From positions 1-64,000 of the forward strand of contig CAJXUQ010000009.1 of the NCBI GenBank assembly GCA_913061145.1: a DNA stretch of 64,000 bases, read 5' to 3'. Position numbers and translations under genes: made by a program. Positions 7,767 to 17,312 of this stretch are shown here, in pieces. The stretch is from an uncultured Haliea sp. GTDB lineage: Bacteria; Pseudomonadota; Gammaproteobacteria; Pseudomonadales; Halieaceae. Each line of letters starts with the position of its first letter. The first letter of the stretch is position 1. The notes beneath the pieces are model-generated. The model ran no database searches, was not told the origin of the DNA, and saw only the letters and a list, made by a program, of their open reading frames with translations.

Positions 7767-9965
7767 ATGCATAACACGATAAGAACAGGCATTTATGCAG
7801 GGCTGCTTGGCGCCCTGGCACTCTCACAAACCACCCTGGCGCAGAACACCCTCGAGGAGGTCGTGGTCACTGCGACCAAACGTTCGGTCAGCCTCGACGA
7901 CTTTTCTGGTGGCGCCAACGTGATTGGTGCCGATGAACTTGGCCCCGGTGGCATCGAAAACGTTCGCGACATGCTGGTCGCGGTGCCCAACATGTCCATC
8001 GGCGACCAGTTTGGCTTTGCCCGCGTGTTCATTCGCGGCATCGGCATGACCAGCATCGATATCGGTGGCGAGGGTGCCGTCTCCTTCCTGCAGGACGGCG
8101 CCATTATCCCGCGTCCCGCCGCCCAGTTGGCGGGCATGTTTGATCTCGCACAGGTGGAGGTGCTGCGCGGCCCACAGGGCACACTCTACGGGCGCGGCGC
8201 CACGGCAGGTGCTATCAACCTGGTGACCAATAAACCCGGTGACGAATTTGGAGGCTACGCAAACCTCACGGCGGGCAACTACGGTCTGGGACTGTTTGAG
8301 GGCGCGGTCGATATGCCCATGGCGCCCGACTTCTCAGTCCGTCTCGCCACCAAGCTGGAAAAGCGTGACGGCTACGGCGACAACCTGTTTACCGGCAATG
8401 ATGTCGACGACCGTGACGCTCAGGCCTACCGCGCGACCTTTGCCTACAATCCAGATGCCGCCTGGGATGCCACTCTGTCACTGCAGTATTATGAAGAAGA
8501 CGATAACAACTTCGCCTTCCACTACTTTGGCCCCTCGCTGGGCACTGCGGGCGGCCTGCCGCCCGCAGTGCCTGTGCTTGGCGGCCGCACCGTGTTCGAT
8601 GTCGGCGGCGACTTCTATGACATCAACTCGGACCAGGAAGCCATCAACACGCGCGAGGGCTACGGCGCCACACTGCTGCTCAACTTCGAACTCAGCGACA
8701 GCCTGAACCTTCGCTCAGTAACGTCGCTGCAGGGGCTTGACCGCTTCCTCCGGGATGACCTCGACTCCACCGATGCCGACCTGTTCGGGCGCAACGACTA
8801 CACGGAGGAAAGCGACTCCTTCGGTCAGGAATTCGTCTTTAATTACTCGGGTGACGGCTACGACCTGCTGGCGGGTGTCATGTACCTGCAGGAAGACCTG
8901 TATGGCAATGTTTTCGTACCCCTGAACAATATCTGCTTCCTGCTCGCGCCTGATCTCTGCGGCACACCGATTGGCGATGCCATCAACAGCGGCCGTTATG
9001 AACAGAATGGTGACGTGGATATTACCGCCTACGGTGCCTTCGCGGAGTTGAACTACCCGATCACCGACACCCTCACCGTCATCGCGGGGCTGCGCTATAA
9101 CTATGAAGAGAGGGACGGCACCGGCTTCTTTCGCTTCGATGCTGCCGGCATCGACATCAGCACCGACAAATCCGCTGATTGGGACGACATTACACCGCGC
9201 CTGACGCTGGAGTATCGCAGTGACGATAATTCACTGCTCTACGCCACCTACACCCAGGCCTTCAAATCCGGCGTCATCAACACCGGCAGCCTCAGCGACC
9301 CGCTCGACCCCGAAACGGTCGATGCTTTCGAAGCCGGCTACAAGTGGAGCGCGCCGGACGGTTCGCTGTCCTATGCGCTGTCCGCCTTTTACTACGACTA
9401 TCAGGACCTGCAAATCTCCTTTGTTGATGAAACCAGCACCGTTACCACCATCAACGCCGCGAAGGCCGAGAACTACGGCATTGAACTGGAAATGGACGCC
9501 CAACTCGGTGGCGGATTCTCGGTTGACCTGTATGCAACCTACCTGAGCGCAGAGTACAAGGAATTCCTGAATGGCGACTATGCCAATGCCTTTGAAGTCA
9601 CCGACCTCAGCGGCAACACCCTGCCCAACGCACCGGAATACACCGTCAAAGCGGGTGTGAATTATGAGGTCCCGGTGGGTGACGGACTGCTGCATCTGCG
9701 CGGCGAAGCCTACTATCAGGACGACATCTACTTCACCGAATGGAACCGCAGCGACGCCTTCCAGGAGGGCTACGGTCTGTTGAATGCACGGGCGGACTAC
9801 GCTTTCCCGGGGGACAGCTGGATTGTCAGCCTGTGGGCGAGAAACCTGTCCGATGAGGAGGTGATCTCGAACAACATCATTACCGCGCCGCTCTACAACT
9901 CATTGCGCGTCGGTTCCATGCTGCCGCCCCGCACCTACGGCGCCAGCGTGTCCTACCAGTTCTGA
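7767..9965 (+). CDS. TonB-dependent outer-membrane receptor
   Basis: A 732-residue receptor. It has a signal peptide (about 1-25, ending TLAQ), a TonB box LEEVVVTATK at about 28-37, a plug domain with the typical LRGPQGTLYGRGATAG segment, and a 22-strand-type barrel ending in aromatic Phe (SYQF). Ribosome site GAGGA just upstream. TonB receptors of this CirA/FecA-like, iron-independent group often import hydrophobic plant or steroid compounds in marine and sphingomonad degraders. Its place among catabolic genes suggests that it takes up the substrate of this cluster rather than a siderophore. Confidence 0.92.
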   Translation: MHNTIRTGIYAGLLGALALSQTTLAQNTLEEVVVTATKRSVSLDDFSGGANVIGADELGPGGIENVRDMLVAVPNMSIGDQFGFARVFIRGIGMTSIDIGGEGAVSFLQDGAIIPRPAAQLAGMFDLAQVEVLRGPQGTLYGRGATAGAINLVTNKPGDEFGGYANLTAGNYGLGLFEGAVDMPMAPDFSVRLATKLEKRDGYGDNLFTGNDVDDRDAQAYRATFAYNPDAAWDATLSLQYYEEDDNNFAFHYFGPSLGTAGGLPPAVPVLGGRTVFDVGGDFYDINSDQEAINTREGYGATLLLNFELSDSLNLRSVTSLQGLDRFLRDDLDSTDADLFGRNDYTEESDSFGQEFVFNYSGDGYDLLAGVMYLQEDLYGNVFVPLNNICFLLAPDLCGTPIGDAINSGRYEQNGDVDITAYGAFAELNYPITDTLTVIAGLRYNYEERDGTGFFRFDAAGIDISTDKSADWDDITPRLTLEYRSDDNSLLYATYTQAFKSGVINTGSLSDPLDPETVDAFEAGYKWSAPDGSLSYALSAFYYDYQDLQISFVDETSTVTTINAAKAENYGIELEMDAQLGGGFSVDLYATYLSAEYKEFLNGDYANAFEVTDLSGNTLPNAPEYTVKAGVNYEVPVGDGLLHLRGEAYYQDDIYFTEWNRSDAFQEGYGLLNARADYAFPGDSWIVSLWARNLSDEEVISNNIITAPLYNSLRVGSMLPPRTYGASVSYQF

Positions 9966-9980
9966 CGCGGTTTCTCTGCT

Positions 9981-10006
9981 CCCGCCGCCCCCTGGGGCGC
10001 GGCGGG
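9981..10006. other. Strong GC hairpin between receptor and monooxygenase genes
   Basis: CCCGCCGC (9981-9988) pairs with GCGGCGGG (9999-10006) around a C/G-rich loop. There is no T-run after it, so it is not a classical terminator; it could shield the receptor mRNA end or attenuate read-through into the monooxygenase operon. Confidence 0.4.
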
Positions 10007-10049
10007 CGTGGGCGCGTTAAGACAGTAAAGTCCGATGGGGTAGCGGGGA

Positions 10050-11126
10050 ATGGCTTCTTCAGAAAAACTGCAGCTGGGCGTCTTTATGCCCAACTGTTCG
10101 AACATGCCCTCCATCTCGACACACGCGGTTGTCGCGGATCAATGGCATTACGAGAACAACGAACGCATTGCGTTGCTTGCCGAGCGACTGGGCTTCCGTT
10201 ACCTCTTCCCAGTGAGCCGCTGGCGTGGCTTTGGCGGTACAACCAATTTTCTTGGCATATCACTGGAAACCAACACCTGGGCCGCGGCCCTGCTGCGGGC
10301 CACGCGCAGCATACGGGTCTTTTCCACAGTCCACGTTCCGCTGTTTCATCCCGTTGTGATGGCCAAGATCGGCGCCACCCTGGCACACATGAGCGGTGAC
10401 CGGTGGGGGCTGAACGTGGTGAGCGGCTGGAGCGAGCGCGAGTTTGGCATGATGGGTATCACCCTCGCGGAGCACAGCCGACGCTACGAGCGCACGGGGG
10501 CATTCGTCGATATTCTGCGCAAACTCTGGGACCCCGGACAAGCGCCACTGGACCACCATTCAGAGTGGTACACAATCACCGCGGGCGTGTCCTTGCCACG
10601 CCCGGCTCGCATGCCCGAGATCGCCAACGCCGGCGTTTCAGCAGATGCCCGTGCCATGACTGCAGAGTATTGTGATTGGTCGTTCATGTCAGGCGCCAGC
10701 ATCGAGGCCCTGCCGGCACTGGTAAATTCGGTCCACGCCGATGCGGAGCGCTTCCAGCGCAAGGTCCGTACAGCCATATTTCCCTTCCCGTTATGGCGGG
10801 ATTCCGCCTCACAGGCGGAGGACGAGCTGGCCAGAATCATCGAGCACAAAGACGCGGAGGCCACTGGCAACTGGCTGCGGGATATCGGTGCAGGCAGCGG
10901 CTCCTTCGACACCTTCACCGAGAATATGCTGGCTGCCAGCGGCGGTGGTTTGAACCTGATCGGCACCGCAGAAGATGTCGCGGAACAGCTGCAAGCGGTG
11001 CATCGCTCAGGGGTCAATGCGGTGATGCTGACATTCCAGGATTACGAAAGGGACCTGCAACGCTTTGCGACGGATATTCTCCCGCTGTTGAAACGGATGC
11101 AGATTGTGGATACCAGCGAGGCATAG
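10050..11126 (+). CDS. Luciferase-like flavin monooxygenase, RutA/SfnG-like
   Basis: A 358-residue bacterial-luciferase-fold enzyme. Segments RGFGGTTNFLG, LNVVSGWSEREFGMMGI and RYERTGAFVDILRKLW line up with RutA (pyrimidine ring-opening) and SfnG (dimethylsulfone) monooxygenases. That group uses reduced FMN supplied by a separate reductase, and some members form a flavin-N5-peroxide that attacks carbonyl carbons, cleaving C-N, C-S or C-Cl bonds. In this cluster it could perform a Baeyer-Villiger-like or ring-opening step before the MBL hydrolase. No flavin reductase is encoded nearby. First gene of a tight trio with the hydrolase (4 base gap) and P450. Confidence 0.88.
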   Translation: MASSEKLQLGVFMPNCSNMPSISTHAVVADQWHYENNERIALLAERLGFRYLFPVSRWRGFGGTTNFLGISLETNTWAAALLRATRSIRVFSTVHVPLFHPVVMAKIGATLAHMSGDRWGLNVVSGWSEREFGMMGITLAEHSRRYERTGAFVDILRKLWDPGQAPLDHHSEWYTITAGVSLPRPARMPEIANAGVSADARAMTAEYCDWSFMSGASIEALPALVNSVHADAERFQRKVRTAIFPFPLWRDSASQAEDELARIIEHKDAEATGNWLRDIGAGSGSFDTFTENMLAASGGGLNLIGTAEDVAEQLQAVHRSGVNAVMLTFQDYERDLQRFATDILPLLKRMQIVDTSEA

Positions 11127-11130
11127 CGCC

Positions 11131-12090
11131 ATGCGACCAACACCCGAGTCGCCCGACTTCATGGTCGGGAAATTTGCAATCCATAACATCGAAGAGTGGC
11201 AGGGAGAGTTTGCCCGGCCGCAGGATCTGTTTGCCGGTTTCGACGCAAAGGACTTCGCCACTTTTTCCGCCCGGATTCCGCTCGACTACTACCATCCACA
11301 GAGCGACCGCATCTACGCATTCCTGCAAAGCTGGGTTATATGCGCCAACGGTCTCACCATTCTCTACGACACCGGGGCGGGAAATGACAAGCCACGACCG
11401 GGAATACCGGTTTTTGGCGACCTGCACACCCCGTTTCTCGGCAACCTCGCCCGCGCCGGGTTCGCCCCTGAGGATATCGACATTGTTATCTGCTCTCACC
11501 TGCATATCGACCATGTAGGCTGGAACACTCGCCTTGAGAACGGTGCCTGGGTGCCTACGTTTCCCCGCGCGCGCTACCTGATGTCGAGCATTGATCGCAA
11601 CTACTGGGATCCTGCGGGCAGCGGTGATCGACCCAGCCTCACGGGTAGCCAGGTGAACGCACAGGTGTTCGAAGACAGTGTGCAGCCGATTCTGGACGCC
11701 GGACTGGCGGAGCTTGTCGACGGCACCTATGAAATCGCACCGGGAATAACACTGTGGCTGGCACCCGGCCATACACCCGGCCATCTTGTGCTCGAGCTGC
11801 AGAGCCAGGGTGAGAACGCGCTGTTCGTTGGTGACATCCTGCACCATCCGGCCCAGGTCTTCAGGCCGGACTGGAACAGCGTGTACTGCGAAGACCAGGG
11901 AGCGGCGCGACAAACCCGGCGCAAGATTCTCCAACAGGCCGCCGATCGCCAGGCACGCGTTGTCCCGGCGCATTTCGGCGGCGGCCATTCGGTCTGGATC
12001 GAGCACTGTGATGACGGCTTCCGGCCCCGATTCCCCCACAGCGAGCCAGACGTATCCCGCATCGGACCGGAGGGCGCCGGGCATGAGTGA
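11131..12090 (+). CDS. Metallo-beta-lactamase-fold hydrolase, lactonase-like
   Basis: A 319-residue MBL-fold protein with a complete dinuclear metal site: His123, His125, Asp127 and His128 (in SHLHIDHVGW), His214 (APGHTPGH), Asp235 (FVGDILHH) and His281 (VPAHFGG). This arrangement is shared with AHL lactonases and related ester hydrolases, while glyoxalase II and lactamases differ in surrounding loops. No signal peptide, so cytoplasmic. It starts 4 bases after the monooxygenase and overlaps the P450 start by 8 bases, which strongly implies a shared pathway. Opening a lactone or ester made by the monooxygenase is the simplest reading, but this is inference. ATG 11131 is preferred to the TTG at 11104, which would overlap the upstream gene. 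Confidence 0.87.
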   Translation: MRPTPESPDFMVGKFAIHNIEEWQGEFARPQDLFAGFDAKDFATFSARIPLDYYHPQSDRIYAFLQSWVICANGLTILYDTGAGNDKPRPGIPVFGDLHTPFLGNLARAGFAPEDIDIVICSHLHIDHVGWNTRLENGAWVPTFPRARYLMSSIDRNYWDPAGSGDRPSLTGSQVNAQVFEDSVQPILDAGLAELVDGTYEIAPGITLWLAPGHTPGHLVLELQSQGENALFVGDILHHPAQVFRPDWNSVYCEDQGAARQTRRKILQQAADRQARVVPAHFGGGHSVWIEHCDDGFRPRFPHSEPDVSRIGPEGAGHE

Positions 12091-13339
12091 GCAGCGCAGT
12101 GTGGCAGCGAACCGACCGACTGTTCACTTCGACCCCACCAACGCCTCGTTGATCGAGAATCCGCACCGTGTGTTTGCGGAGTTTCGACAGCGGTCACCGG
12201 TGGTATGGAATGAAGCAGGCTTCTGGATCGCCACCGGCTACGACACCGTGCGTTCAGTCATCATCGACAAGCGGAATTTCGGTCAGGGCGATTTCATTCG
12301 CAACATACAGCTCTACTACGGCGACGGTTTCGATGTGTTTGCGCATTCTGCCTATCGATGGCTCTCCGAAGTGTTCGTCTACCAGGATCCGCCACGCCAT
12401 ACACGTATTCGCGGCCTTGTATCGCAGGCGCTCACCGTCAGGCGGGTGCGGGAAATGCGCCCTGATATTGAAGCCATAACCCACGGTTTACTGGACCGCG
12501 TTGCCGATCAGGGGAGCATGGAGTTGATCCACGATTTCGCCTACCGTCTGCCTACCCTGGTTATGTGCAACATGCTGGGCATTGGCGCAGACGAGGCCGA
12601 TGAAGCCCTGCTGACGCGACTGAACCAGGCCATCGCCGACGCCTTTCTGGTGCTGGAAATGCGGCCCTTGACTACCGCGGAACTCGAGCTGGCCAACCGT
12701 CAGACCGACTTCTTGGAATCCTTCTTTGGTGAGATTTTCGAGCGGCGACGCAAGCAGCCCCGCGACGACCTCGCCACAGCCCTGCTACACGCCCGTGACG
12801 GCGACAGCCAACTCACCGAGCGCGAGATGATCACAGTGGCCATCGCCCTGTTCGGCGCTGGATTCGAGACCACTGCCCACATGATCGGTAACGGCGTTCT
12901 GGTGCTCAGGCAGAACCCACAGGAATGGCAGACGCTGGTCGCCACACCGGAACTGGCCGCCCGCGCCACGGAAGAGATTCTGCGCTACGAGAGCTCGCTC
13001 ATTGCCACCTACCGTACCGCGTTCAACGACATCGAGGTGGGCGGACAAACCATACAGGCCGGGGAGCGGGTGCTGGCCGTGCTGGCGGCGGCAAATCGCG
13101 ACCCCGGGATGTTCCCGCAGCCTGATACCTTTACGATTGAGCGCGAGGGCGCGCATCACCTCGCATTCGGCGGCGGTATACACTTTTGTGTGGGGGCCGA
13201 ACTGGCAAGGCTGGAAGGGGAGATTGCACTGCGTGCACTGGCCACCCGGATGCCCGCCCTTGAAGTGGTAGAAAGCACGCCGCAGTGGCGTCCGGGCTTT
13301 ATGTTTCGCGGGCTCAGCGAACTCCGGGTGCGCTGGTAG
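12083..13339 (+). CDS. Cytochrome P450, bacterial class I
   Basis: A soluble 418-residue P450. The heme loop [10 protein letters not shown] gives Cys369 as the iron ligand, the I-helix oxygen motif is AGFETT (259-264) with Thr263, and the K-helix ExxR is Glu298-Arg301. No membrane anchor. It would hydroxylate a small hydrophobic substrate using electrons from a ferredoxin and ferredoxin reductase, neither of which is encoded in this window. ATG at 12083 lies inside the end of the MBL gene (ATGAGTGA overlap), so translation is coupled. Its last 26 bases overlap the end of the convergent lipB gene, an unusually tight junction. Confidence 0.94.
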   Translation: MSEQRSVAANRPTVHFDPTNASLIENPHRVFAEFRQRSPVVWNEAGFWIATGYDTVRSVIIDKRNFGQGDFIRNIQLYYGDGFDVFAHSAYRWLSEVFVYQDPPRHTRIRGLVSQALTVRRVREMRPDIEAITHGLLDRVADQGSMELIHDFAYRLPTLVMCNMLGIGADEADEALLTRLNQAIADAFLVLEMRPLTTAELELANRQTDFLESFFGEIFERRRKQPRDDLATALLHARDGDSQLTEREMITVAIALFGAGFETTAHMIGNGVLVLRQNPQEWQTLVATPELAARATEEILRYESSLIATYRTAFNDIEVGGQTIQAGERVLAVLAAANRDPGMFPQPDTFTIEREGAHHLAFGGGIHFCVGAELARLEGEIALRALATRMPALEVVESTPQWRPGFMFRGLSELRVRW

Positions 13340-13958
13340 CCGCCTCCAGCTGTTCGCGAAGCGCCTCGAGCAGCGCATCACCGACATCCTCCATTGCCGG
13401 CGCGCGCGCTTCCGGAAGGCACTGCACCATGGACGTCACCCGCAGGCCCTGGTGGCCGCAGGGATTGATGCGCAGGAAAGGCTCCAGATCGAGATCGACA
13501 TTCAGCGCCAGGCCATGATAACTGCAGCCGCGGCGCACGCGCAGGCCGAGCGAGGCAATCTTGTCACCCTGCACATAGACCCCGGGGGCATCAGCGCGCG
13601 GCGCGCCTTCGATACCGTAAGCTGCAAGCACCTGGACGATACCCTGCTCAATGAGGGTAACCAGTTGCCGGACGCCGAGACCGCGGCGCCGCAAATCTAC
13701 CAGCAGATAGAGTACCCACTGGCCGGGTCCGTGGTAGGTCACCTGTCCGCCACGGTCGACCTGGATCACCGGAATGTCGCCAGGCGCCAGCACATGCTCC
13801 GCCTTGCCGGCCTGCCCCTGGGTGAAGACCCTGGGGTGTTGCAGCAGCCACAGTTCATCCGGTGTGGCGGCGTCACGGCTGTCGGTGAATGCTTTCATCG
13901 CCTCGAGCGTCGCCAGGTAGTCAGCAGCGCCCGGCAAGCGACGACAGAGTATGTCCAT
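13314..13958 (-). CDS. lipB: Octanoyl-[acyl carrier protein]:protein transferase LipB
   Basis: A 214-residue cytoplasmic transferase that moves octanoate from ACP to the lipoyl domains of 2-oxoacid dehydrogenases and GcvH. It shows the family features [12 protein letters not shown], the lysine motif [10 protein letters not shown] and the catalytic cysteine in [12 protein letters not shown]. It follows ybeD by 4 bases, as in other gammaproteobacteria. The usual next gene, lipA (lipoyl synthase), is absent: the convergent P450 gene overlaps its last 26 bases instead. Confidence 0.96.
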   Translation of the reverse strand: MDILCRRLPGAADYLATLEAMKAFTDSRDAATPDELWLLQHPRVFTQGQAGKAEHVLAPGDIPVIQVDRGGQVTYHGPGQWVLYLLVDLRRRGLGVRQLVTLIEQGIVQVLAAYGIEGAPRADAPGVYVQGDKIASLGLRVRRGCSYHGLALNVDLDLEPFLRINPCGHQGLRVTSMVQCLPEARAPAMEDVGDALLEALREQLEAATSAPGVR

Positions 13959-13962
13959 CGGA

Positions 13963-14232
13963 CTAAATCACCATCTGCACCTGCCCGGTCGCCATCAGGT
14001 CCTGGTGCAGTGCGCGCAGCTGCTCCGGACCTGTCGCCGTGATGGTGATCGTCAATGAGGTAAACGTGCCTTTGCTGCTGCCTTTCACGACGATGGTCTC
14101 CTGGTCAAACCCGGGCGCATGACGCTCGAAGACGGTCACGATGAGGCTGCGGAAATCCTCCGAGCTGCGCCCCAGCACCTTGATCGGGTACTCACAGGGA
14201 AACTCGATTTTAGGCGGCTCCTGCGCTGTCAT
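13963..14232 (-). CDS. ybeD: YbeD/DUF493 family protein
   Basis: An 89-residue ACT-like protein ([11 protein letters not shown] near the N-terminus, then [11 protein letters not shown]). The family is universally placed between dacA and lipB; its biochemical role is unsettled, although it has been called a lipoate regulatory protein. Start at ATG 14232, 7 bases after dacA; longer in-frame starts run into dacA and lack family similarity. Confidence 0.9.
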   Translation of the reverse strand: MTAQEPPKIEFPCEYPIKVLGRSSEDFRSLIVTVFERHAPGFDQETIVVKGSSKGTFTSLTITITATGPEQLRALHQDLMATGQVQMVI

Positions 14233-14239
14233 GATGAAC

Positions 14240-15403
14240 TCAGCCCTCGACGCTGAACAGTTGACTGAACCAGAGGCGGATACTGTCCCACACGCGGGCA
14301 AAGAACCCCGCCTGCTCAACAGATGCCAGCGCCACAACCGGTGCCTCAAACACGGTGTCATCGCCCTGGGTCAGGCGCACCGTACCCACCTGGTCACCGC
14401 GGGCAATGGGCGCCACGAGCGTGGTGTCCAGCTCGACCACCGTCTCCATTGCCTCGCGCTGTCCACGGGGCAGTGTGACCCGCGCAGCCTCCAGCACACC
14501 GACTGCGACGCTATCCTGCAACCCTTTCCAGACGCGCGGCTGCGCCAGTTCCTGCTCGGCGGTGAACAGCTCCACCGTCTCGAAGAATCGGAAGCCGTAG
14601 TTCAGCAGGCCCCGTGTCTCGTTTTTGCGCGCCGTTGGACTGCGCGTTCCCAGCACCACGGAAATCAGGCGCATGCCGTCACGTTCCGCCGAGGCTACCA
14701 GACCGTATCCCGCTTCTTTCGTGTAGCCGGTCTTGATGCCATCCACCGAGGGATCCTCGCCGAGCAGGGAATTCCGGTTGTACTGGCGAATATTGTTGTA
14801 GGTGAACTCGCGCTTCTTGTAGAGCGAGTAGTGCTCCGGAAAATCATTGATCATGGCGGCGGACAGTTTGGCCAGGTCCCGCGCCGTCACCACTTGCCCT
14901 TCGGCAGGCAGCCCGTGGGAGTTCGCGAAATGCGAATTGGTCATGCCCAATGCCTTGGCATAACTGTTCATCATGTCGGCGAAAGCCTCCTCGCTGCCGG
15001 CGAGATGCTCCGCCACCGCCACCGTGGCGTCGTTGCCCGAAGATATGATGATGCCGTGCTCCAGGTCCCGAATGGACACGTCCTTGCCGGGTTCAATCCA
15101 CATCAGCGAGGAACCATTGAATACCGGATTCTGCGACCATGCATTCCGGCTGACCGTCACCATATCGTCTGCCGATACACGACCGGACTCTATTTCACCG
15201 GCGAGCACATAAGCTGTCATCATCTTGACCAGGCTGGCGGGTGGGCGCGGCTCGTCGGCATTGCCCTCCGCCAGCACCGCACCAGTGTCGGCATCAATCA
15301 GCAAATAGGCCTCGGCCGCCACCTGCGGCGGCGCGGGAACAATGGCCGCCTGCGCAAAACCGGAAGCAAGAACAAGCAAAAGAGAACATACAAAACGCGT
15401 CAT
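14240..15403 (-). CDS. dacA: D-alanyl-D-alanine carboxypeptidase (PBP5/6 type)
   Basis: A 387-residue low-molecular-weight penicillin-binding protein that removes the terminal D-Ala from peptidoglycan pentapeptides in the periplasm. Signal peptide at 1-20 (ending AQAA), active-site SLVK at Ser57-Lys60, SGN at 122-124 and KTG at 224-226. The C-terminus has the PBP5 beta domain and an amphipathic, aromatic-rich end (RVWDSIRLWFSQLF) that anchors it to the inner membrane. Part of the elongation cluster with rlpA, mltB, rodA and mrdA. Confidence 0.95.
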   Translation of the reverse strand: MTRFVCSLLLVLASGFAQAAIVPAPPQVAAEAYLLIDADTGAVLAEGNADEPRPPASLVKMMTAYVLAGEIESGRVSADDMVTVSRNAWSQNPVFNGSSLMWIEPGKDVSIRDLEHGIIISSGNDATVAVAEHLAGSEEAFADMMNSYAKALGMTNSHFANSHGLPAEGQVVTARDLAKLSAAMINDFPEHYSLYKKREFTYNNIRQYNRNSLLGEDPSVDGIKTGYTKEAGYGLVASAERDGMRLISVVLGTRSPTARKNETRGLLNYGFRFFETVELFTAEQELAQPRVWKGLQDSVAVGVLEAARVTLPRGQREAMETVVELDTTLVAPIARGDQVGTVRLTQGDDTVFEAPVVALASVEQAGFFARVWDSIRLWFSQLFSVEG

Positions 15404-15475
15404 AACGTATCAGGCCTGAAAGGTTGGAACATGGATGGAGCAGAACGCACCGTGAGGACGGCGCGCCCCGCCTCG

Positions 15476-16300
15476 TCAGGGCAGCAATTGCGTACCACTG
15501 TAGCCGCTCGCCTCAAGGCGCTGCTGCAGTTGCAGGATATCGTCATTGGCTGCCACTGGGCCAATGCGCACCCGGTACAGGCGGCCACTGCCGGTTTCTA
15601 CCGGGCTCACCGCGATAGGCGAGGTCACCAGCGCCGCCAGCTCAATACGCAACCGCTGCGCTGCCGACTCTGAACCGAACGCACCCAGCTGTACGTACCG
15701 ATAGTGCCCGGCAGGATTGTTGCGGCGGTCGTCAATGCCCGCCAGGTTGATAACCTCCACCTCGACCGGCGCGGTGCCCACCTCCATGAAGCCGAGCTTG
15801 ACCGCTGCACCGTAGGACAGGTCTATCAGGCGGTCGCTGTGAAAGGGGCCGCGGTCATTCACGCGCACGATCATGCTGCGCCCATTGGCCAGATTGGTCA
15901 CGCGGGCAAAGCAGGGAATCGGCAGGGTCTTGTGGGCGGCCGACGCGGAATAGAGGTCGAAAATCTCGCCGTTGCTGGTTTTCTGGCCGTCGAACTTGGT
16001 GCCGTACCAGGACGCTATACCGCGCTCGCGGTAATTCGTGAAGCTGTCGAGCACTTCATAGGTCTCGCCATTCACGGTGTAGGGACTGAAATTCCCCACG
16101 ATAAGGATCGGGTCGGGACGTGGCACGGCATCGAGCACATCATCGGGGTGAATCGTGCGCAGGGGCGCACCGTCCTTGATCAAGGCACCTGTCGGCGCGG
16201 GTGGCTCGCCGGGCACGGTGACCACCTCCGGACCCCGCGTGGCGCAGCCAGCCAGCACCAGGGCCAGACCCGCAACAACCAGCAGACCACCCCGGCTCAC
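15476..16300 (-). CDS. rlpA: Septal ring lytic transglycosylase RlpA
   Basis: A 274-residue outer-membrane lipoprotein with lipobox LAGC at about 16-19. The double-psi beta-barrel domain spans about 95-185 (GIASWYGTKFDGQKTSNGE and VRVNDRGPF) and a SPOR domain fills the C-terminus (about 197-274). RlpA cleaves glycan strands lacking stem peptides, and its SPOR domain targets it to such strands at the division site. Its start overlaps the mltB stop by 4 bases, so the two are coupled. Confidence 0.95.
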   Translation of the reverse strand: MSRGGLLVVAGLALVLAGCATRGPEVVTVPGEPPAPTGALIKDGAPLRTIHPDDVLDAVPRPDPILIVGNFSPYTVNGETYEVLDSFTNYRERGIASWYGTKFDGQKTSNGEIFDLYSASAAHKTLPIPCFARVTNLANGRSMIVRVNDRGPFHSDRLIDLSYGAAVKLGFMEVGTAPVEVEVINLAGIDDRRNNPAGHYRYVQLGAFGSESAAQRLRIELAALVTSPIAVSPVETGSGRLYRVRIGPVAANDDILQLQQRLEASGYSGTQLLP

Positions 16301-17283
16301 TGAACCAGCCCTGCCGCCAGGCGCTGACTCAACTGGTACACGCTCATGGCGTACATGGCGCTGTGGTTGTAGCGCGTGATGACGTAGAAATTGTGCAGAC
16401 CCAGCCAGTATTCATACCCTTCCTCCAACTCCAGACGTACCGGTGTCACCAGTGTCTCGTCTTCCAGCGGTGCCCTGGCGCGCAGGCCGCCGACCTTCAG
16501 TTCGTCCACGCGGCGCTTGGGCACCAGACCCAGCCCAAACCATGCTTCAGGTACCTCGGCGGAGGCCGCCGCGGGCACCACGACACCCTCGCCGCTGCGC
16601 CAGCCGTGGCGACGCAGATAGTTGGCCACGCTGCCAATACCATCCACCGGGTTATTCCAGATATCAATGCGGCCATCAGCGTCAAAGTCAATGGCGTAAC
16701 TCCGATAGCTGCTGGGCATGAACTGCCCGTAACCCATCGCGCCGGCATAGGAGCCCTGCATCGCCAGCGGGTCCAGCTGCTGTTCGGCGGTCAGGATCAG
16801 ATAGTTCTTCAGCTCCTTGCTGAAATACGAGGAGCGACGGGGGTAGTCGAAGGCCAATGTGGCAAGCGCATCCAGCACGCGATAACTGCCGGTGATGCGG
16901 CCATAGGACGTTTCAACACCGAGGATGGCCAGCACAATCTCGGGCGGAACACCCAGTTCCGCCTGCACGCGGCGGAATGTGGCCTCGTGTGTGCGGTAAA
17001 ACGCCAGGCCTTCGGTCACCCGCTGTTCGTTCAGGAAAATCTGCCGGTACTCATACCAGGGCTTGACCCGCTCCGCAGGCCTCGACATGGCCTCCAGGAT
17101 GCGTTCCTGGCGCTCTGCGCTGGCCATCACCTGAAGCAGGTGATCGCGATCCAGGCCGCGCTCTTCCACCAGCTCGTCCACCAGTGCCCGCGCGGCCGGG
17201 AGGTCCCCGTAGCCCGCGCTGGCAGCTGCCGCCTGCCACCCACACCACAGGGCCAGCAGCCGAACGGCCATCGCTTTCGTCAT
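16297..17283 (-). CDS. mltB: Lytic murein transglycosylase B
   Basis: A 328-residue periplasmic glycosidase releasing 1,6-anhydro-muropeptides. The catalytic Glu is in GVETSYGR (about residue 124), followed by the GH103 features YAGAMGYGQFMPSSYR and DGIGSVANYL. Start at ATG 17283 is chosen because the hydrophobic signal sequence begins there and GGTGAG lies upstream; an ATG at 17316 would give the ATGA overlap with rodA and 11 more polar residues, so it cannot be excluded. No lipobox is evident, unlike E. coli MltB. Confidence 0.93.
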   Translation of the reverse strand: MTKAMAVRLLALWCGWQAAAASAGYGDLPAARALVDELVEERGLDRDHLLQVMASAERQERILEAMSRPAERVKPWYEYRQIFLNEQRVTEGLAFYRTHEATFRRVQAELGVPPEIVLAILGVETSYGRITGSYRVLDALATLAFDYPRRSSYFSKELKNYLILTAEQQLDPLAMQGSYAGAMGYGQFMPSSYRSYAIDFDADGRIDIWNNPVDGIGSVANYLRRHGWRSGEGVVVPAAASAEVPEAWFGLGLVPKRRVDELKVGGLRARAPLEDETLVTPVRLELEEGYEYWLGLHNFYVITRYNHSAMYAMSVYQLSQRLAAGLVQ

Positions 17284-17312
17284 GCGCTGATTCTCACCAA
17301 TACACTGCCTTG

